Shown in pieces: positions 11,666-23,354 of a DNA stretch of 64,000 nt. The notes beneath the pieces were generated by a model. It was given only the letters and a program-made list of their open reading frames with translations, made no database searches and was not told the DNA's origin. The position numbers were made by a program, and so were the translations under genes. How positions within the stretch are numbered: the first letter of the stretch is position 1; each line of letters starts with the position of its first letter. Source of the stretch: Spirodela intermedia (Eukaryota; Streptophyta; Magnoliopsida; Alismatales; Araceae); assembly GCA_902729315.2 (NCBI GenBank), contig LR746265.1, positions 8,055,392-8,119,391 on the forward strand. The letters are read 5' to 3'.

Positions 11666-12655
11666 TTGGTGTCATCTAGGGGAAGAAAGGAATAACTCAC
11701 CACTCACTAGAGGTCTTGAGTGCAGTCGGGGGAAGAAGGGATGAACTTTTTAATTATCCAATACGTTAATCATACAAAAGGAGGAAAGAACAGATTGTCA
11801 TATTTGCGACTACTATTAAGATTTTAAAGATAATCAATAATATATATTTTACTAGATAATAATCAATTATTATCTTTATATCCCTAATAGTGATACAGAT
11901 GAGAACTTAACTTCCCAATATTGTGGTGCTTCGCAAGCTGCTAGATTAGATGTCATCTTCCTTTTTTAAAAATCTTGAATTTTTAAAAATATTAAAGAGA
12001 TATTTTGACCTTCATATTTCATATTTATAATCTCATTTTGACAATCAATATTTGCCTTTGCTGTAGTAAGAAATCGACGTCTTAATATGATTGGTGCATA
12101 TGATCATCTTAAATAGGAATATCTAAAAGAAAAAAATTCATTGAAAATCTACATACTTTAACATTGATAATGGCATCTTCTAGGAGACCCCTAGGTGTTT
12201 TAATAGCTCTATTAGCTAGCTAAAGTTTTACTAAAGTTGGTTTTAGTTCTCCTAATTAGAAATTTTCAAAAACAACTACGTAATAAATTAACAGTTGCTC
12301 CCAAATCTAAGAACATATTTCTAAATATAATTTCCCTCATTTTACATGAGATGAGAGGTGCCCCTAGATTCTTACATTTTCTAAGCAAAGAATGAGAAAT
12401 AATGACACTAGTCTCTTTAGATAAATATATCTTCTGAGGTGATCTACGAGCTATACATAATTCTTCTAAAAGTTGTACATATGCAAGTATATGTTTGATT
12501 GAATCTAACAAAGGAATAGAGATCTGAACTTGTTTAAATATTTCCATAAGCTTTTCATTAGGTTCAACTCTTTTCTCAAGTTTGGTACTAATGCCTTAAG
12601 AAAGGTGATTGTTTTTCTAAGTTTATTTGATCGTGATAAAATAGGAATGGGTGGT
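11666..12655 (-). pseudogene. Ty3/gypsy gag-protease fragment
   Basis: Minus-strand frames at 12266-12547 and 12505-12687 read through the region that precedes and includes the aspartic protease in Athila/Tat polyproteins: SIPLLDSIKHI, then LRKCKNLGAPLISC, then LDLGATVNLL in place of the usual D-[LT]-G-A-S. Frames shift between the pieces. The LTR at 12656 abuts the coding sequence with no primer-binding site or gag start, so this is either a deletion product or the point where element A inserted. The part at 11666-12000 is not recognisable. Confidence 0.65.
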
Positions 12656-15600
12656 TGGCATGACTTAGTCATTGTATAATAAATCACATAAATTTAAAGT
12701 TTATAAAACTAGAAAATACTAATTTTTAGATATTTAAAATATTTCTAAAAAAATAAATTAATTATAATTTTAATAAAAGTTTCAAAAATTATAATAAAAT
12801 TTCAGGTCAATCACAAGGATGTAATATAACATCAAGTAATATTTTATAAGTTTTCTCAAAGAATATGATATTTTATGACTTTTAGACTAAGAAATGAAAA
12901 TGAAGTATATTTAAAATTCACAAAAAAGGAAAATAAGGGTGCAGACGTCAAGATGATATCAACATCCTACAAACACGAATTAGGTGACATCAGCAATTAC
13001 AAACAATTTAATTGGTCAAATTAAAATTTGTAAAAATTAGAAGAAACGTAATTAAATGAAGAATCCTTCGAAAAATTTAAATCACACAAATTATCACTAA
13101 TAAAGTAAAAATTAAGTTGAAAGTAAGAAAGGCAAAGTTCTGGCCTTGCAACAACAATCACCAAAATCTGTGTACAGGAGGATTATTAAACGATGTCCAC
13201 GACCTCAAAGGCTCTCTTTGGACATAGACACTTGGACATTTGCTGGACTCCTTTCAAAGTCTAAAAAATAATGGTGAAAGTTAAACTAGTTAAAAAATTA
13301 ATACAAAAGAGTTTTGGTCTCTCGACGGTGATGCTTTGATTATATGTCAACGATGCATTAGAATCTTGAGCATTCAGGAGGATTATCATGTAATGCCTAT
13401 GGCCTTGAAGGCTCTTCTTAGACAAGGACGACAAAAGTAATCTCTAGATCTTATTACAAAGTTTAGAGATCAATAAAATAAATTGTCAAATCATCTTCAG
13501 TGGGTGTCACCTGACGGGGTGAAAAAATAACAACTTTGCAACTCTCTAGTAGCTATCACCTAACGTAGAAGAGCTAGATGGAGGTGAGGCTCATTTTAGG
13601 GAATTTCATCTTCAAGTCTACACATTAAGAGGAGGCTCTTCATTGCATTTGGTATGCTCTTAGGAGGTGGTGACTCGTCTCTAGCAGATTGTCTTCTTCC
13701 TAATGATGACTTGTTTGTCAATCAATCGGAGATGATTTACTCAATAGATTCGTAATCTTTTTATCGCAAATCATTGAATAGTTTTAGTAACGATACTTCG
13801 CGAATCGCCTTGACTAGATTTTTGCTGATGATTGAGTACTTTTGACGAATTAATCCTTCGTCGATGATCTGCACAATAATCACGATTTAATTAGATAAAA
13901 ATATGAGCTTTGACTCTAATAGATAAAAATCACAATATGTAGGAAAATATGTATGCAAATACCCTTATAAAGTGACATCATCAGGCTACCTCTTTTTTTG
14001 TAAACAAGGAGTATTTGAAGTATAAAAATTATACAATCATTCGGAGGAAAGTGTGACATGAGTTTAGTCCCACATCGGTCATACATTAAATTTTGGGACA
14101 AATATATAGTAATAGGAGATTTGGGAATCAATGAGTCCTTTTCTCGTGTATGTACGACCACTCCTTGCCCCACGCCTGGCTAGCCACTAGTGACATAGAG
14201 GGGAAGTGACACACATGTGCCTTGACGTGACTTAGTCGTTGTATAGTAAATCATGTAAATTTAAAATTTATAAAATTAGAAAATATTAATTTTCAAATAT
14301 TTAGAAGTATTTCTAAACAAATATATCAATTATAATTAAATAAAACTTCTAAAAATAGTGGTAATTTTCTAATCGATCACATGGATGTAATATAATATTA
14401 TGTAATTTTTTAGAATTGTTTTAAAAAATACTATTTTTTATAAATTATATACTAATAAATAAAAACAAAATATATTTAAAATTTACAAAAAAGAAAATAA
14501 AGGTGTAGAGGTTAGGATGGTGTCAATGCTTGACGAACGTGAATCAGGTGGAAACAAAGTTCTATTCAGTGATTCTTACATAAGCGATTATAGATAATTT
14601 AATTGATCATATTAAGATCTGTAAAAGTCGAAAGAATCGTAATTGAATGAAGTATAGCTTGGTAAATTTAAATCACATAAATTATCATTAAATGAAGTAG
14701 AAAATAAGTTAAAAGTAGAAAAATAAAATCTTGAGTGTTTGAGAGGATCATTGTAAAATGTCCACAACCTCGAAGGTTTTTCTTGGACAAAGACGACGTG
14801 GGCAATCTCTAGATCTCCTTGCAAAGTCTAGAGATTAATTAAATAGGTCGTCGAATCGTCTCCAGTGACTGTCACCTAGCGGATTGGAAAAATAGAGACT
14901 TTACAACTCTCCAGTGGCTGTCACCTAACGAAGAAGAGCTAGATGGAGGTGGGGCGCATGTTAGGGAGCTTCATCCTAAGGTTTGCGTAACAAGAGGAGG
15001 CTCTTTATTACATCAAGTATGCTCTTAGGAGGTGGTGACTCGTTTCCTTGCAGATCATCCTCTTTTCGATAACAACTTGTTCGTCAATCAATTGGAGATG
15101 ATTTACTTAGTGGATTCGCAATCCTTTTATCGTGAATCGTTCAGTGATTTTAGTAACCATGCTCTACAAATCGCGTTGATGAGATTTTTACCGATGATCG
15201 AATGATTCTAGCGGCTTAATCCTTCATCGACAATCTGTAGGAAAGTCACGATAATTAGATAAAAATATAAGTTTTTACTCTAGGAAGATTCGAACCTGTA
15301 CTGGTTGCCTACCTACATGAGAGAGATTGAAATAAGTACTGTAATGACCTTATTAAGTGACATCATCATGATATATCTCCTTTATAAGTAAAGGATAGTT
15401 TAAGTACTAAAGTCTTCAAAAACATTCTGGAGAAGGTGTGACCGCTAGTTTAGTCTCACATTGCTTGTGCGTCAAAATTTTGTACAAATATATAGTAATA
15501 TCACATTTGTAAGCAATGAGTCCCTATCTCTTGTGTGTACGGCCACTCTTTGCCCTAGAGTTGACTGGCCACCGGTGATGTGGAAGGAGAGTGGCCCACA

Positions 15601-16188
15601 CATGCCCCCATCGGTCCTAGTCATTTGAGCCCCTACTTGTAGTTTCCCCCAACTATGCTTCCGACCCACTTGCAGGGCCGGCTGGCCAGTGGGTTCCCCT
15701 CTTTTGTTATATTTTTATTTTAATATTTTTTTCTTCATTTATCTCAAAAATATGATTATAAAAATTATATAAATTTATAGAAAATCACATAATTAGTTCA
15801 AAATTCACGTTAATCAATTGAAAACCACTTTTCACAATTTAACACAAACATAAGTCTATTTATCATTAGTTAAAGCTAAAACTATATTATTTACTAATTA
15901 CTAACTCATGATAATGAAAACTTATCATGCCTCCATTGGTCCATAACTGCTTGAGCCTTTGCTCACGACTCTACCTTGACTACGTTCCCCCTCTTTTTCT
16001 ATCTTTTTTTTTTCTACATTTATGTCAAAAAGAAGATTAGAAAAATTATATAAATTCACATAAAATCACATTAATAAACTAAAAACCACTTTTTATAATT
16101 TAACACAAATATAAGTCTATTTATCATGTGTTAAGGCTAAAAATATATTATTTCTTAATTATTAACTCATGATAATAAAAACTTATCA
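12656..16188 (-). repeat. Element A 3' LTR, split by a solo LTR
   Basis: The LTR runs from TGGCATGACTTAG (degenerate TGACGTGACTTAG) to ACTTATCA at 16188. It is interrupted at 14222 by a 1705-bp insertion. Rejoining the coordinates 12656-14222 and 15933-16188 gives a normal LTR of about 1.8 kb. Like the LTR at 23355, it holds an internal duplication (about 13170-13290 against 13370-13480). Confidence 0.75.
14223..15927 (-). mobile_element. Solo LTR of the Athila-like family, nested in an LTR of the same family
   Basis: It is 1705 bp, starts TGACGTGACTTAGTCG and ends GAAAACTTATCA, and is flanked by perfect 5-bp direct repeats TGCCT (14218-14222 and 15928-15932). There is no internal domain. 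The LTR sequence interrupted on the left (ACACATGTGCC) resumes on the right (TGCCTCCATTGGTCC), as expected for insertion followed by LTR-LTR recombination. Confidence 0.9.
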
Positions 16189-16205
16189 CACCCTCCAACT
16201 TAAAT
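16189..16205 (-). promoter_or_regulatory. Element A polypurine tract
   Basis: On the minus strand the bases just upstream of the 3' LTR read AAGTTGGAGGGTG, a degenerate copy of the AAGTTGGGGGGTG tract found beside element C's LTR. Confidence 0.65.
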
Positions 16206-18289
16206 CATTGATAGTCCATTAACAATAGATTTATGAAAATTAATAAAAATTCACAAATCTCAAAACATCATATTTCAATGCATAAAAATATAATTAGAAA
16301 TGATGTACCTCTAGGCATTTTTTACTCTTATATCAAGTATTTAATAATGATGTCAAACACTTAAATGTTTAAGCACTAATTAGAATAACAATTTAGACTT
16401 CACTTCTTCTATTCACAACTTTATCACTTCACAAATAGATATAATTCACAAGATGTTCTAATTATCAATACTCATTCAAGAATAATATTGATCTCATATT
16501 TCTCTTTTTCTATGGCTTGATTTTTGAAGTTTGCACTATATTTTATCTATTTCTTCTTGAGTAGATAAGTAGCATTTACTGTAGACAAATCTTAACAATA
16601 AGAATTATGTTTCATACCCTCCATGTGTACTTTTTATTTTCAGGACTTTCATATTATCTACTTATTTTTCAGCAAGTGTTTTTTTATAGATGATTTTCAA
16701 TAATGAGAATAATGTCTCACACCCTCCATGTGTACTCTTGGTTTTTAGATTTTTCATATTGTTCTTTTTTTTTTCAAAATAAGTGATTTCTCCTCACAAG
16801 TCCTATAGATTAGGATGTAAAAATATTTATTAAACTCATGATTAATTAAAGTTTTACAGCAAGTAAATATTATCTGTCAAGATCAAGAAGTGAAAAATCT
16901 ATCAAATCAAATCCATATTATCTATCATATATCCAAGGAGTTTTCCAACATTTCATGCTGCTAAATCATTCTTTTAACTCAGTAATAATCTTCTTAGTAT
17001 CTTTTGGTATCAATCAATCTAATTAATTTGATATTTTTTACATGTAATATGATGTAAGAATATTGTAAATTAGATAGTTCTGATAGTTCTACTTTCTATT
17101 TTCAGTTCCATTTTCAGTGACAATGAATTTGTGAAAAATAAATCGAAACTATTCTCTTTATAGCTATAATTTTGAATTTCAACAATATATGTCTAGGGGA
17201 TTGAAATGTGAGAAAAGGGTCTCTAGAATTTTAAATTTTGAGCTATTTTTTCTCTACTGTGTTTGATAGTTTATAAATTATTTTTTGTTGTTTCTAACAA
17301 AAAATCAGAAAATAGATGTTAAAGTTTTTTTGAATTTTATTTTTTTTAGTTACTTTTATAAATGAGCATGAAAACAAATGCAAACACATATTCTTAATCA
17401 TCCTAAAACATAAATTAAGACTTAATACCTCATCCCCCAGTATAAAAATGATATTGAGCTCAATGACAGAAAAATTGGAACGAAATATGCAGAAAATATA
17501 ATATTCAAGTGAAGCATGCATATATGCAAAGTTAAGCATAAAATGTTATCATAAATGATAAAGTTTAGAAAAATTTTACCTCAACCTCGTTTTTAATTTT
17601 TCACTTCATCTTACACTCCTCTTGCACTTTTTTTTGAAAAAAAATATAGAAACAAATACTACGAAATTATAAGAAAAATAGAACTTAAAAAAATAAAATG
17701 AAATAAAAATCATGAGTTGCTTCCCATGTAGCATTGAATTTAATGTCTCCAACCAAACACATTAATCTTACTCTTGAATTCATTTTAATAATATAATTTC
17801 TTTTCCTAAAAGGTATTCATGTTCTATGTAATGTTTAAGCTGTTGTCCATTTACCTTAAAGTTATGATCACTTTTAAGATTTTTAATTATTATGGCCCAT
17901 GATCATATGCCTCTTCCATCACATAAGGCTCTATTCATTTTAATTTTAATTTTCCTAAGGATAATATTAGCATAGAATTATATAACCACACTTTTCGTCA
18001 AATATTAATTTTTTTCTACTAATGTATTTATCATGAAATGTTTTAGTTTTTTATTTATATATTCTATGATTTTCATAAGCTTCATTCTTCAACTCCTCTA
18101 GTTCATGTAGTTGAAAAATTCTATGCTCGTCAAGTAATTTTTCATTCATACATAAATTGTTTATAGCCCATAATGCTTATGCTCTATTTCCACAAGTAGA
18201 TGACATGGGTTTTAAAAAATGAGACAAAATGGGGACATATCTATAAAATTTTTATAATATGTTCTATAAGCCCATAATGTATCTTGTAA
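16206..18289 (-). other. Element A 3' non-coding region
   Basis: This AT-rich interior sequence lies between integrase and polypurine tract. It matches 34316-35900 of element C closely (for example TCTAGGGGATTGAAATGTGA). The open frame at 17294-17539 is not conserved there, so I do not call a gene. Confidence 0.6.
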
Positions 18290-18790
18290 TTTCGTGGGTC
18301 AATCTTTCTAATCTAGTTTAACTATTTTTCTCAAAATTCTCAAAATTCTTCTATTTGCTACTTTAGCTTGCTCATTTATTTGGGCATGATATGGAGTGGC
18401 TACTCTATGATATAATCTATTATTTTTCAATAGTTCCTTAGAATATTTATTTGTAAAATGTATTCCTCCATTACTAATAATTACTCTAAGATATTCAAAT
18501 GTCAAAAAAATATTTTCTTACACAAATTTCATCATGATTTTATGATCATCAATTCTAATAGGAATAGCTTCCACCTACTTAGACACATAATCAACAACAA
18601 TCAAAATATATTTATATTTTTCAGCTGATGGGAAAGGACTTATGAAGTCTACACCCTATACATCAAAAATTTCAACTACTAACATGTTACTCATAAACAT
18701 TTTATCTCTTTTATTCATGTTACCTATAGATTGAGATGAAATACATGTTCTACTAAATTTTGTAGAATCTCTAATTATTGTAGGCTAATA
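18290..18790 (-). pseudogene. Element A integrase core fragment
   Basis: Minus-strand translation gives GVDFISPFPSAEKY, LIVVDYVSK and VEAIP, then after a stop VIISNGGIHFTNK, and later RVATPYHAQINEQ. These correspond to the first two catalytic aspartates' segments and the PYHPQTNGQ region of Ty3/gypsy integrases. The usual SDGG reads SNGG and several in-frame stops occur, so it is inactive. Confidence 0.8.
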
Positions 18791-18999
18791 AAAATCACAT
18801 GGAAATTTTTTCGCAGTTGTTTTTCATCGAGAGAAATATCCTCCACAGTTAGATGAATGGCACATGTTAAGAACGTTATGAAATTCTTTTTGAGGAACAC
18901 ATCTCCTTAAAATTTGATCATTGCTCAAGTAATATAAATTAGAATCATGTCAAAAATAATTTATAATCTCAAAAAAGAAATGATTTTTTTATTCTTATC

Positions 19000-19480
19000 C
19001 CACTATTCTAGAATTTTTCTAGAAATCAGAAAATTGACAACATGTGCATACCATGGTAATGGTTGATGTTGAGCTGTCATCGATTGTTCATCTAAAAATG
19101 TACCTTTTAAAGGTACTATATTTATTCCTATATCATTGAATCTAGAAAGATGGTTAGCAATAACATTCTTGAAACCTTTTTTATCTTTTATTTCTAAGTC
19201 AAATTTGTGCAACAAAATCTATCTTAATAAACGTGACTTTGCATCTTTCTTATTTAATAAATATTTTAATATTATATAATCAATATAAATAATAATTTTA
19301 CCTCCTAAAATATATGATCTAAATCTTTCTAATGAAAATACTACAGCTAACAATTTTTTCTAAGTCGTAATATAATTTAATTAAGCATCGGATATAGTTT
19401 TACTAGCATATGAAATTACTATAGGTTTTAACTCTTTTCTTTGTCCTAATTTGGCTCCCACTACATAATTCGATACATCA
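19000..19480 (-). pseudogene. Element A RNase H fragment
   Basis: The minus-strand frame at 19003-19215 reads LHKFDLEIKDKKG and VIANHLSRF, matching the conserved end of Ty3/gypsy RNase H (LQEFDLEI.DKKG...VADHLSR). The upstream part is broken by stops. Confidence 0.75.
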
Positions 19481-19506
19481 CACCTTATTTCAAAGGAAAA
19501 GACAAT

Positions 19507-20434
19507 TCAGGAGTTTGTAAAATGGGTGCCTTTGTAAGTAATCTTTTTATTTGAGAAAAAAATATATTTCTCATCAAAATTAAAAAGCACATCTTTAGAT
19601 AATAATATGGTGAGAGGTTTAGAAATTTTAAAAAAATCTTGAATAAATTTTCTATTATAACTTGTATGACTTGAGAAAAATCTAATCGATTTTATTAAAT
19701 TTAAAGGTTTCATTTTAAATATAATATCAATTTTTACTCTATCCACTAAACCCCTTTTACTCATAATATGACCCAACATAACTCCCTCTCTAACTATAAA
19801 ATATGATTTCTCCCAACTTAGAATTAATTTTTTCTCTATACATTTCTCAAGTACATATTGTAAATGATTTAAGTATTCATCAAATGATTCACCAAAAATA
19901 GAGAAATCATCCATAAAATTTTCCATATATTTTCTATTCATATCAAAAAAAATAGACAAGTATATCTTTGAAAGGTGATTGGAGCATTACATAACCCAAA
20001 AGACATGTGTTTAAAAGCAAAAGTACCAAATATACAAGTGAAAATTATTTTTTCTTGATCTAAATAATTTATATAAATTTTATTATAACTAAAGTATCTA
20101 TCCAAAAAATAAAATAAAAAATTAGCTAATTTTTCTAAAATTTGATCAATGAATGATAAGGGAAAATGATTTTTTCTAGTAATTGAATATAATTTTCTAT
20201 AATTAATGCAAGCCCTCCAACTAGTAGTTAATCTTGTTTATATTTCATCTCTATTTTTATTTTTTATATCTGTAATCCCTGATTTTTTGGGCACCACTTG
20301 TATAGGACTAACCCATTTGTTATTTGAAACATGATAAATAATATCAATAGTTGGCCACTTTAAAATTTCTTCTTTATAATTTCCATTATGTTAGGATTTA
20401 ATATTTGTTGTGATTCCTTGTTAGTTCTAGCTCC
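19507..20434 (-). pseudogene. Element A reverse transcriptase fragment
   Basis: Minus-strand reading gives VSPIQVVPKKSG, INYRKL, SFGLCNAP and then FMDDFSIFG, the Y/F-x-D-D catalytic box in the Athila/Tat form. It continues EKSYFIVREGVMLGHIMSKRG and ends with LFNFDEK. The longest open part is 150 residues (19507-19959), and the rest needs several frame changes. The coding sequence is split from its N-terminal part by the insertion at 20439-21686. Confidence 0.85.
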
Positions 20435-20438
20435 CTCC

Positions 20439-21686
20439 TGATAATCTAAGAAATGTGGTAATAATCATTGTAATTTTTAGATTTTAAAACAAAAAATTAT
20501 GATATTTATTTTTAATTTAATTTAATTTATTTTGTAACAAGAAGAATCCCTAAAATCGGAATAGCTTTACCTTAACCAGCGCTTCGGCGGCACCGGCGAC
20601 GGGCACGCGAGCGCACAGGCTATGTGTCGGCGGGCGGGGCGCGGGTGGAGATGCGCCGGCGAGGCGGTGACGCGTTGGTGAGCGTGGCGTGGCGGTGACG
20701 CGTCAGCAAGCGTGCGCGTCGGCGAGCGTCGCACAGACGATGATGCACCGGAGAATGGCGCACGAGTGAGGATGCTCCTGCGAGCTGTATGCGGTGGTCA
20801 CGCATCTGCGAGCTTCACGCGGTCAGTGACACGTCAGCGAGCGGCCGGACGAGCGGACGGGGCAGCCGTCAGCGAGCGGGTGGACAAGCATGCGGGCAGC
20901 AGTCAGCGAGCGGGTGGATGAGCGCACGGGCAGCAGGCGTATGGACAATGATGCGCATGTGAGAGGCGGAATGATTCATCTATAACTTCTGCTCCAGAGC
21001 GAAATTTCGGGTGTGGTTTGCGACGTTGGAAAGCCCTTGATCTTGGCTCTCACACCAGTAATAGCCAAGCCAGTGAAATTATATGAAGAAGGTGAATCCT
21101 TGAGAGATTACTCGTTCCTCTTGTGTCACATCATTTCTGGCGCAAGGTAGCAATCTCCTTCTTTCTCCAAATCAGATGATTTGGTCCGCTTCTTCACTTA
21201 ACTTGACACTCAAAGGAGAGAGTGGATCCAGGAAACTGCAGCACTAAAACCGCCAACATAGAGTTTGTGACATAATCAGTGATGCCCTAAAATAAGAGAG
21301 GAAGAGAATAGAAATAGGGGTCCTGATTTCTCAAAGTGAGAAACCCACGATGTGTGGCCTCTCCTTAATTTCGGATTTGGGCCTTTCCTGTTGGGCCTTG
21401 AACGTGGGTTGGCTACTTCTCTTCTCTACATTTAATATCCAATTTATCTAGGTCCTGAATTCAATAAAACTCTAAGAAAAATGTGAGAATAATCTACTTT
21501 AAATACTCAAAAGAATCAAGTGGGGTTAGTTCACAAGCTAATAAATACTTAAAATAAGGACTAGATAAATAGTATGTTTATTTCATTTTAATCATAAATA
21601 AGTGATAATTACCATGCCCATGAGAATATAAATAATTAATTAAAGCATAAAAACATGTAATTATTACTACATATTTGATATCATCA
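20439..21686 (-). mobile_element. Solo-LTR-like insertion with a GC-rich core, inside RT
   Basis: The segment starts TGATAATCTAAG and ends GATATCATCA. It is flanked by CTCC (20435-20438 and 21687-21690), or by CTCCT if the first T is shared. Polyprotein sequence breaks off on one side (MHSICLEE) and resumes on the other (EGARTN), so its removal is exact. It has no ORF of its own. Positions 20580-20940 are very GC-rich and made of CGGCGAGCG/CGTCAGCGAGCGG-like short repeats, while both ends are AT-rich. It resembles neither the Athila-like LTRs nor family S. Confidence 0.7.
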
Positions 21687-22420
21687 CTCCTCTAGACATA
21701 TACTATGCATGCATACATTCATATCAATGCCCCTAAGATCATCTATTTTCTAGTTAATAGTTTTCTTATTTTTTCAAAGTACATCTAATAATTCTTCTTC
21801 CTATTCATCACTCAAATTAGCTGCAATAATAATAGGAATAAATTATTATCATCTAAAAATGTATATATTTTAAACTAGAAGGAAGAGGTTTCAACTCTAA
21901 ATTTAGATGACCTTTCTCTTTCTTTTCTCTTAAATGTATATTCTCTATTTCTTCTAATTCTTCTAGCACACAATCATCAATAACATCTGTATCATCAAAA
22001 TCATCTAAAAGATCTATAGTATGACAATCATATACTTGGGATTTCTTAAAATCATTTGATACCTCAAAATTTTTAATTTCTACTGATTAATCTCCACATA
22101 AAACATTCACAATACTTGCAAAAAAATCAATGTTCATCTTTGCTATATGTAAAAAGAGTTTGCCTAGGATAATTGGTGCATCATAAAACTGTTCATTAAA
22201 ATTCATTTTGAGCACTACAAAATTATCCAAAAATTTACACCCTTTGATTGTCATTATCACATTGTCTAAAATACCTTTAGGATGTTTTATGAATTTATCA
22301 TAAAGTTGTAATGTATCAATAGAAGGTTTAAGATCAAAAATATTAAATTTATCACAAATACTTATAGGTAATAAATTAATACTGGCATCGGTGTCAAGTA
22401 ATACATTCTAAAAAATAAGT
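21687..22420 (-). pseudogene. Element A protease and protease-RT linker
   Basis: Minus-strand translation gives LDTDASINLLP (protease site, with the usual G of DTGA replaced by D), then LQLYDKFIKHPKGI, FVVLKMN and APIILGKLFL. The linker LNLELKPLP follows, then IIAANLSDEEEELLDVL and IDDLRGI. This order is diagnostic of Athila/Tat polyproteins. Stops and frameshifts are present. Confidence 0.8.
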
Positions 22421-22529
22421 AAATCATATTTATAATTAATGCATCAGTGTCAAGTAATGCATCGGTGTCAACATATATAATTAATCATATTTATATGTTA
22501 TTTTAATAATCTATAATAAAAAAATATAT

Positions 22530-23140
22530 TAAGCTACCACTTGAGTATAACATGATGAGGACACTTTCTAAGTAAATCTTTGAATTTTTTCTATGTTTTA
22601 TACAAAATTTCTTCTGACCTTTGAGCAAAACTCCATATATGTTTTTTGATATTTTAAGTCTTTCTTAAGAAATAAAGTTTTCAAAGAAATCTCTATTCTA
22701 TGTCTTTCCAACTAATTAATTCTCTTTTTAATGTGGATAGTCAATAACTAGCTTTGTCTCTAAGTGTATGAGGAAATAATTTCATCTAAATAATTTCTTA
22801 TGTAACTTGAGGGAGATTAACTAAATTATGGACTATATGAGTTTTTTTTAAATATTGATGAGGTTCCTTTAAAGGTAGTCCATGAAAATTAGGGAGCATT
22901 TAGAAAAATTTGAAATTTATTTTGAATTTAATAGTGGGTGCTAATGGGACACTAATATTGGATGCTCATCAAAAGAAATTAGGGATATAATAATTATTCA
23001 TGGCCATATGATTATTCTCAATTTGACCTGTACTTCCTTCAAGATCCATCAAAACCAATTTTTCTTTTGGATTTTTAGTTTTGGATGAAATAGTGAAAGA
23101 ATTTTCTAGGTCTGGATGTAGGAATCTTCTACCATACATA
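22530..23140 (-). pseudogene. Element A gag fragment
   Basis: It matches element C at 37600-38210 (ATGATGAGGACACTTTCTAA and neighbours). On the minus strand both give fragments of an Athila-type gag, from an N-terminal GRRSLHPSLENPFIIS-like segment to a phenylalanine/leucine-rich capsid-like part. Frames are broken. Confidence 0.6.
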
Positions 23141-23330
23141 AAAATTAAAAAAATTGAGAAAAAAGTTTAATAACTATTACCCTCCTTTAGTCTGCTGTAG
23201 TCCTTGCCTTGCTACTCTTCGTTCTCTTTTTTTATATATACTTTTTTTGTAAGAAGAAAATAAAATAAGAGTTAATTTTTTTTGTGTACTCCAAGAAAAA
23301 AATAAAAAAATACTAGATATTATGTAATAC

Positions 23331-23354
23331 ATCCTCGACAATGCTGAAAAAATT
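23331..23354 (-). promoter_or_regulatory. Element A primer-binding-like site
   Basis: Just inside the 5' LTR the minus strand reads CAGCATTGTCGAGGATG. The same spot in element C (38402-38423) reads GATACCGTTGCCAAGATG. Both resemble the GCGCCGTTGCC-type primer site (tRNA-Asp) known from Athila elements, with several mismatches. Confidence 0.5.

Noticed and set aside
14223-16188. Apparent tandem duplication of an LTR end
   Set aside because: The TGCCT target repeats show that it is a nested solo LTR, not a local duplication.
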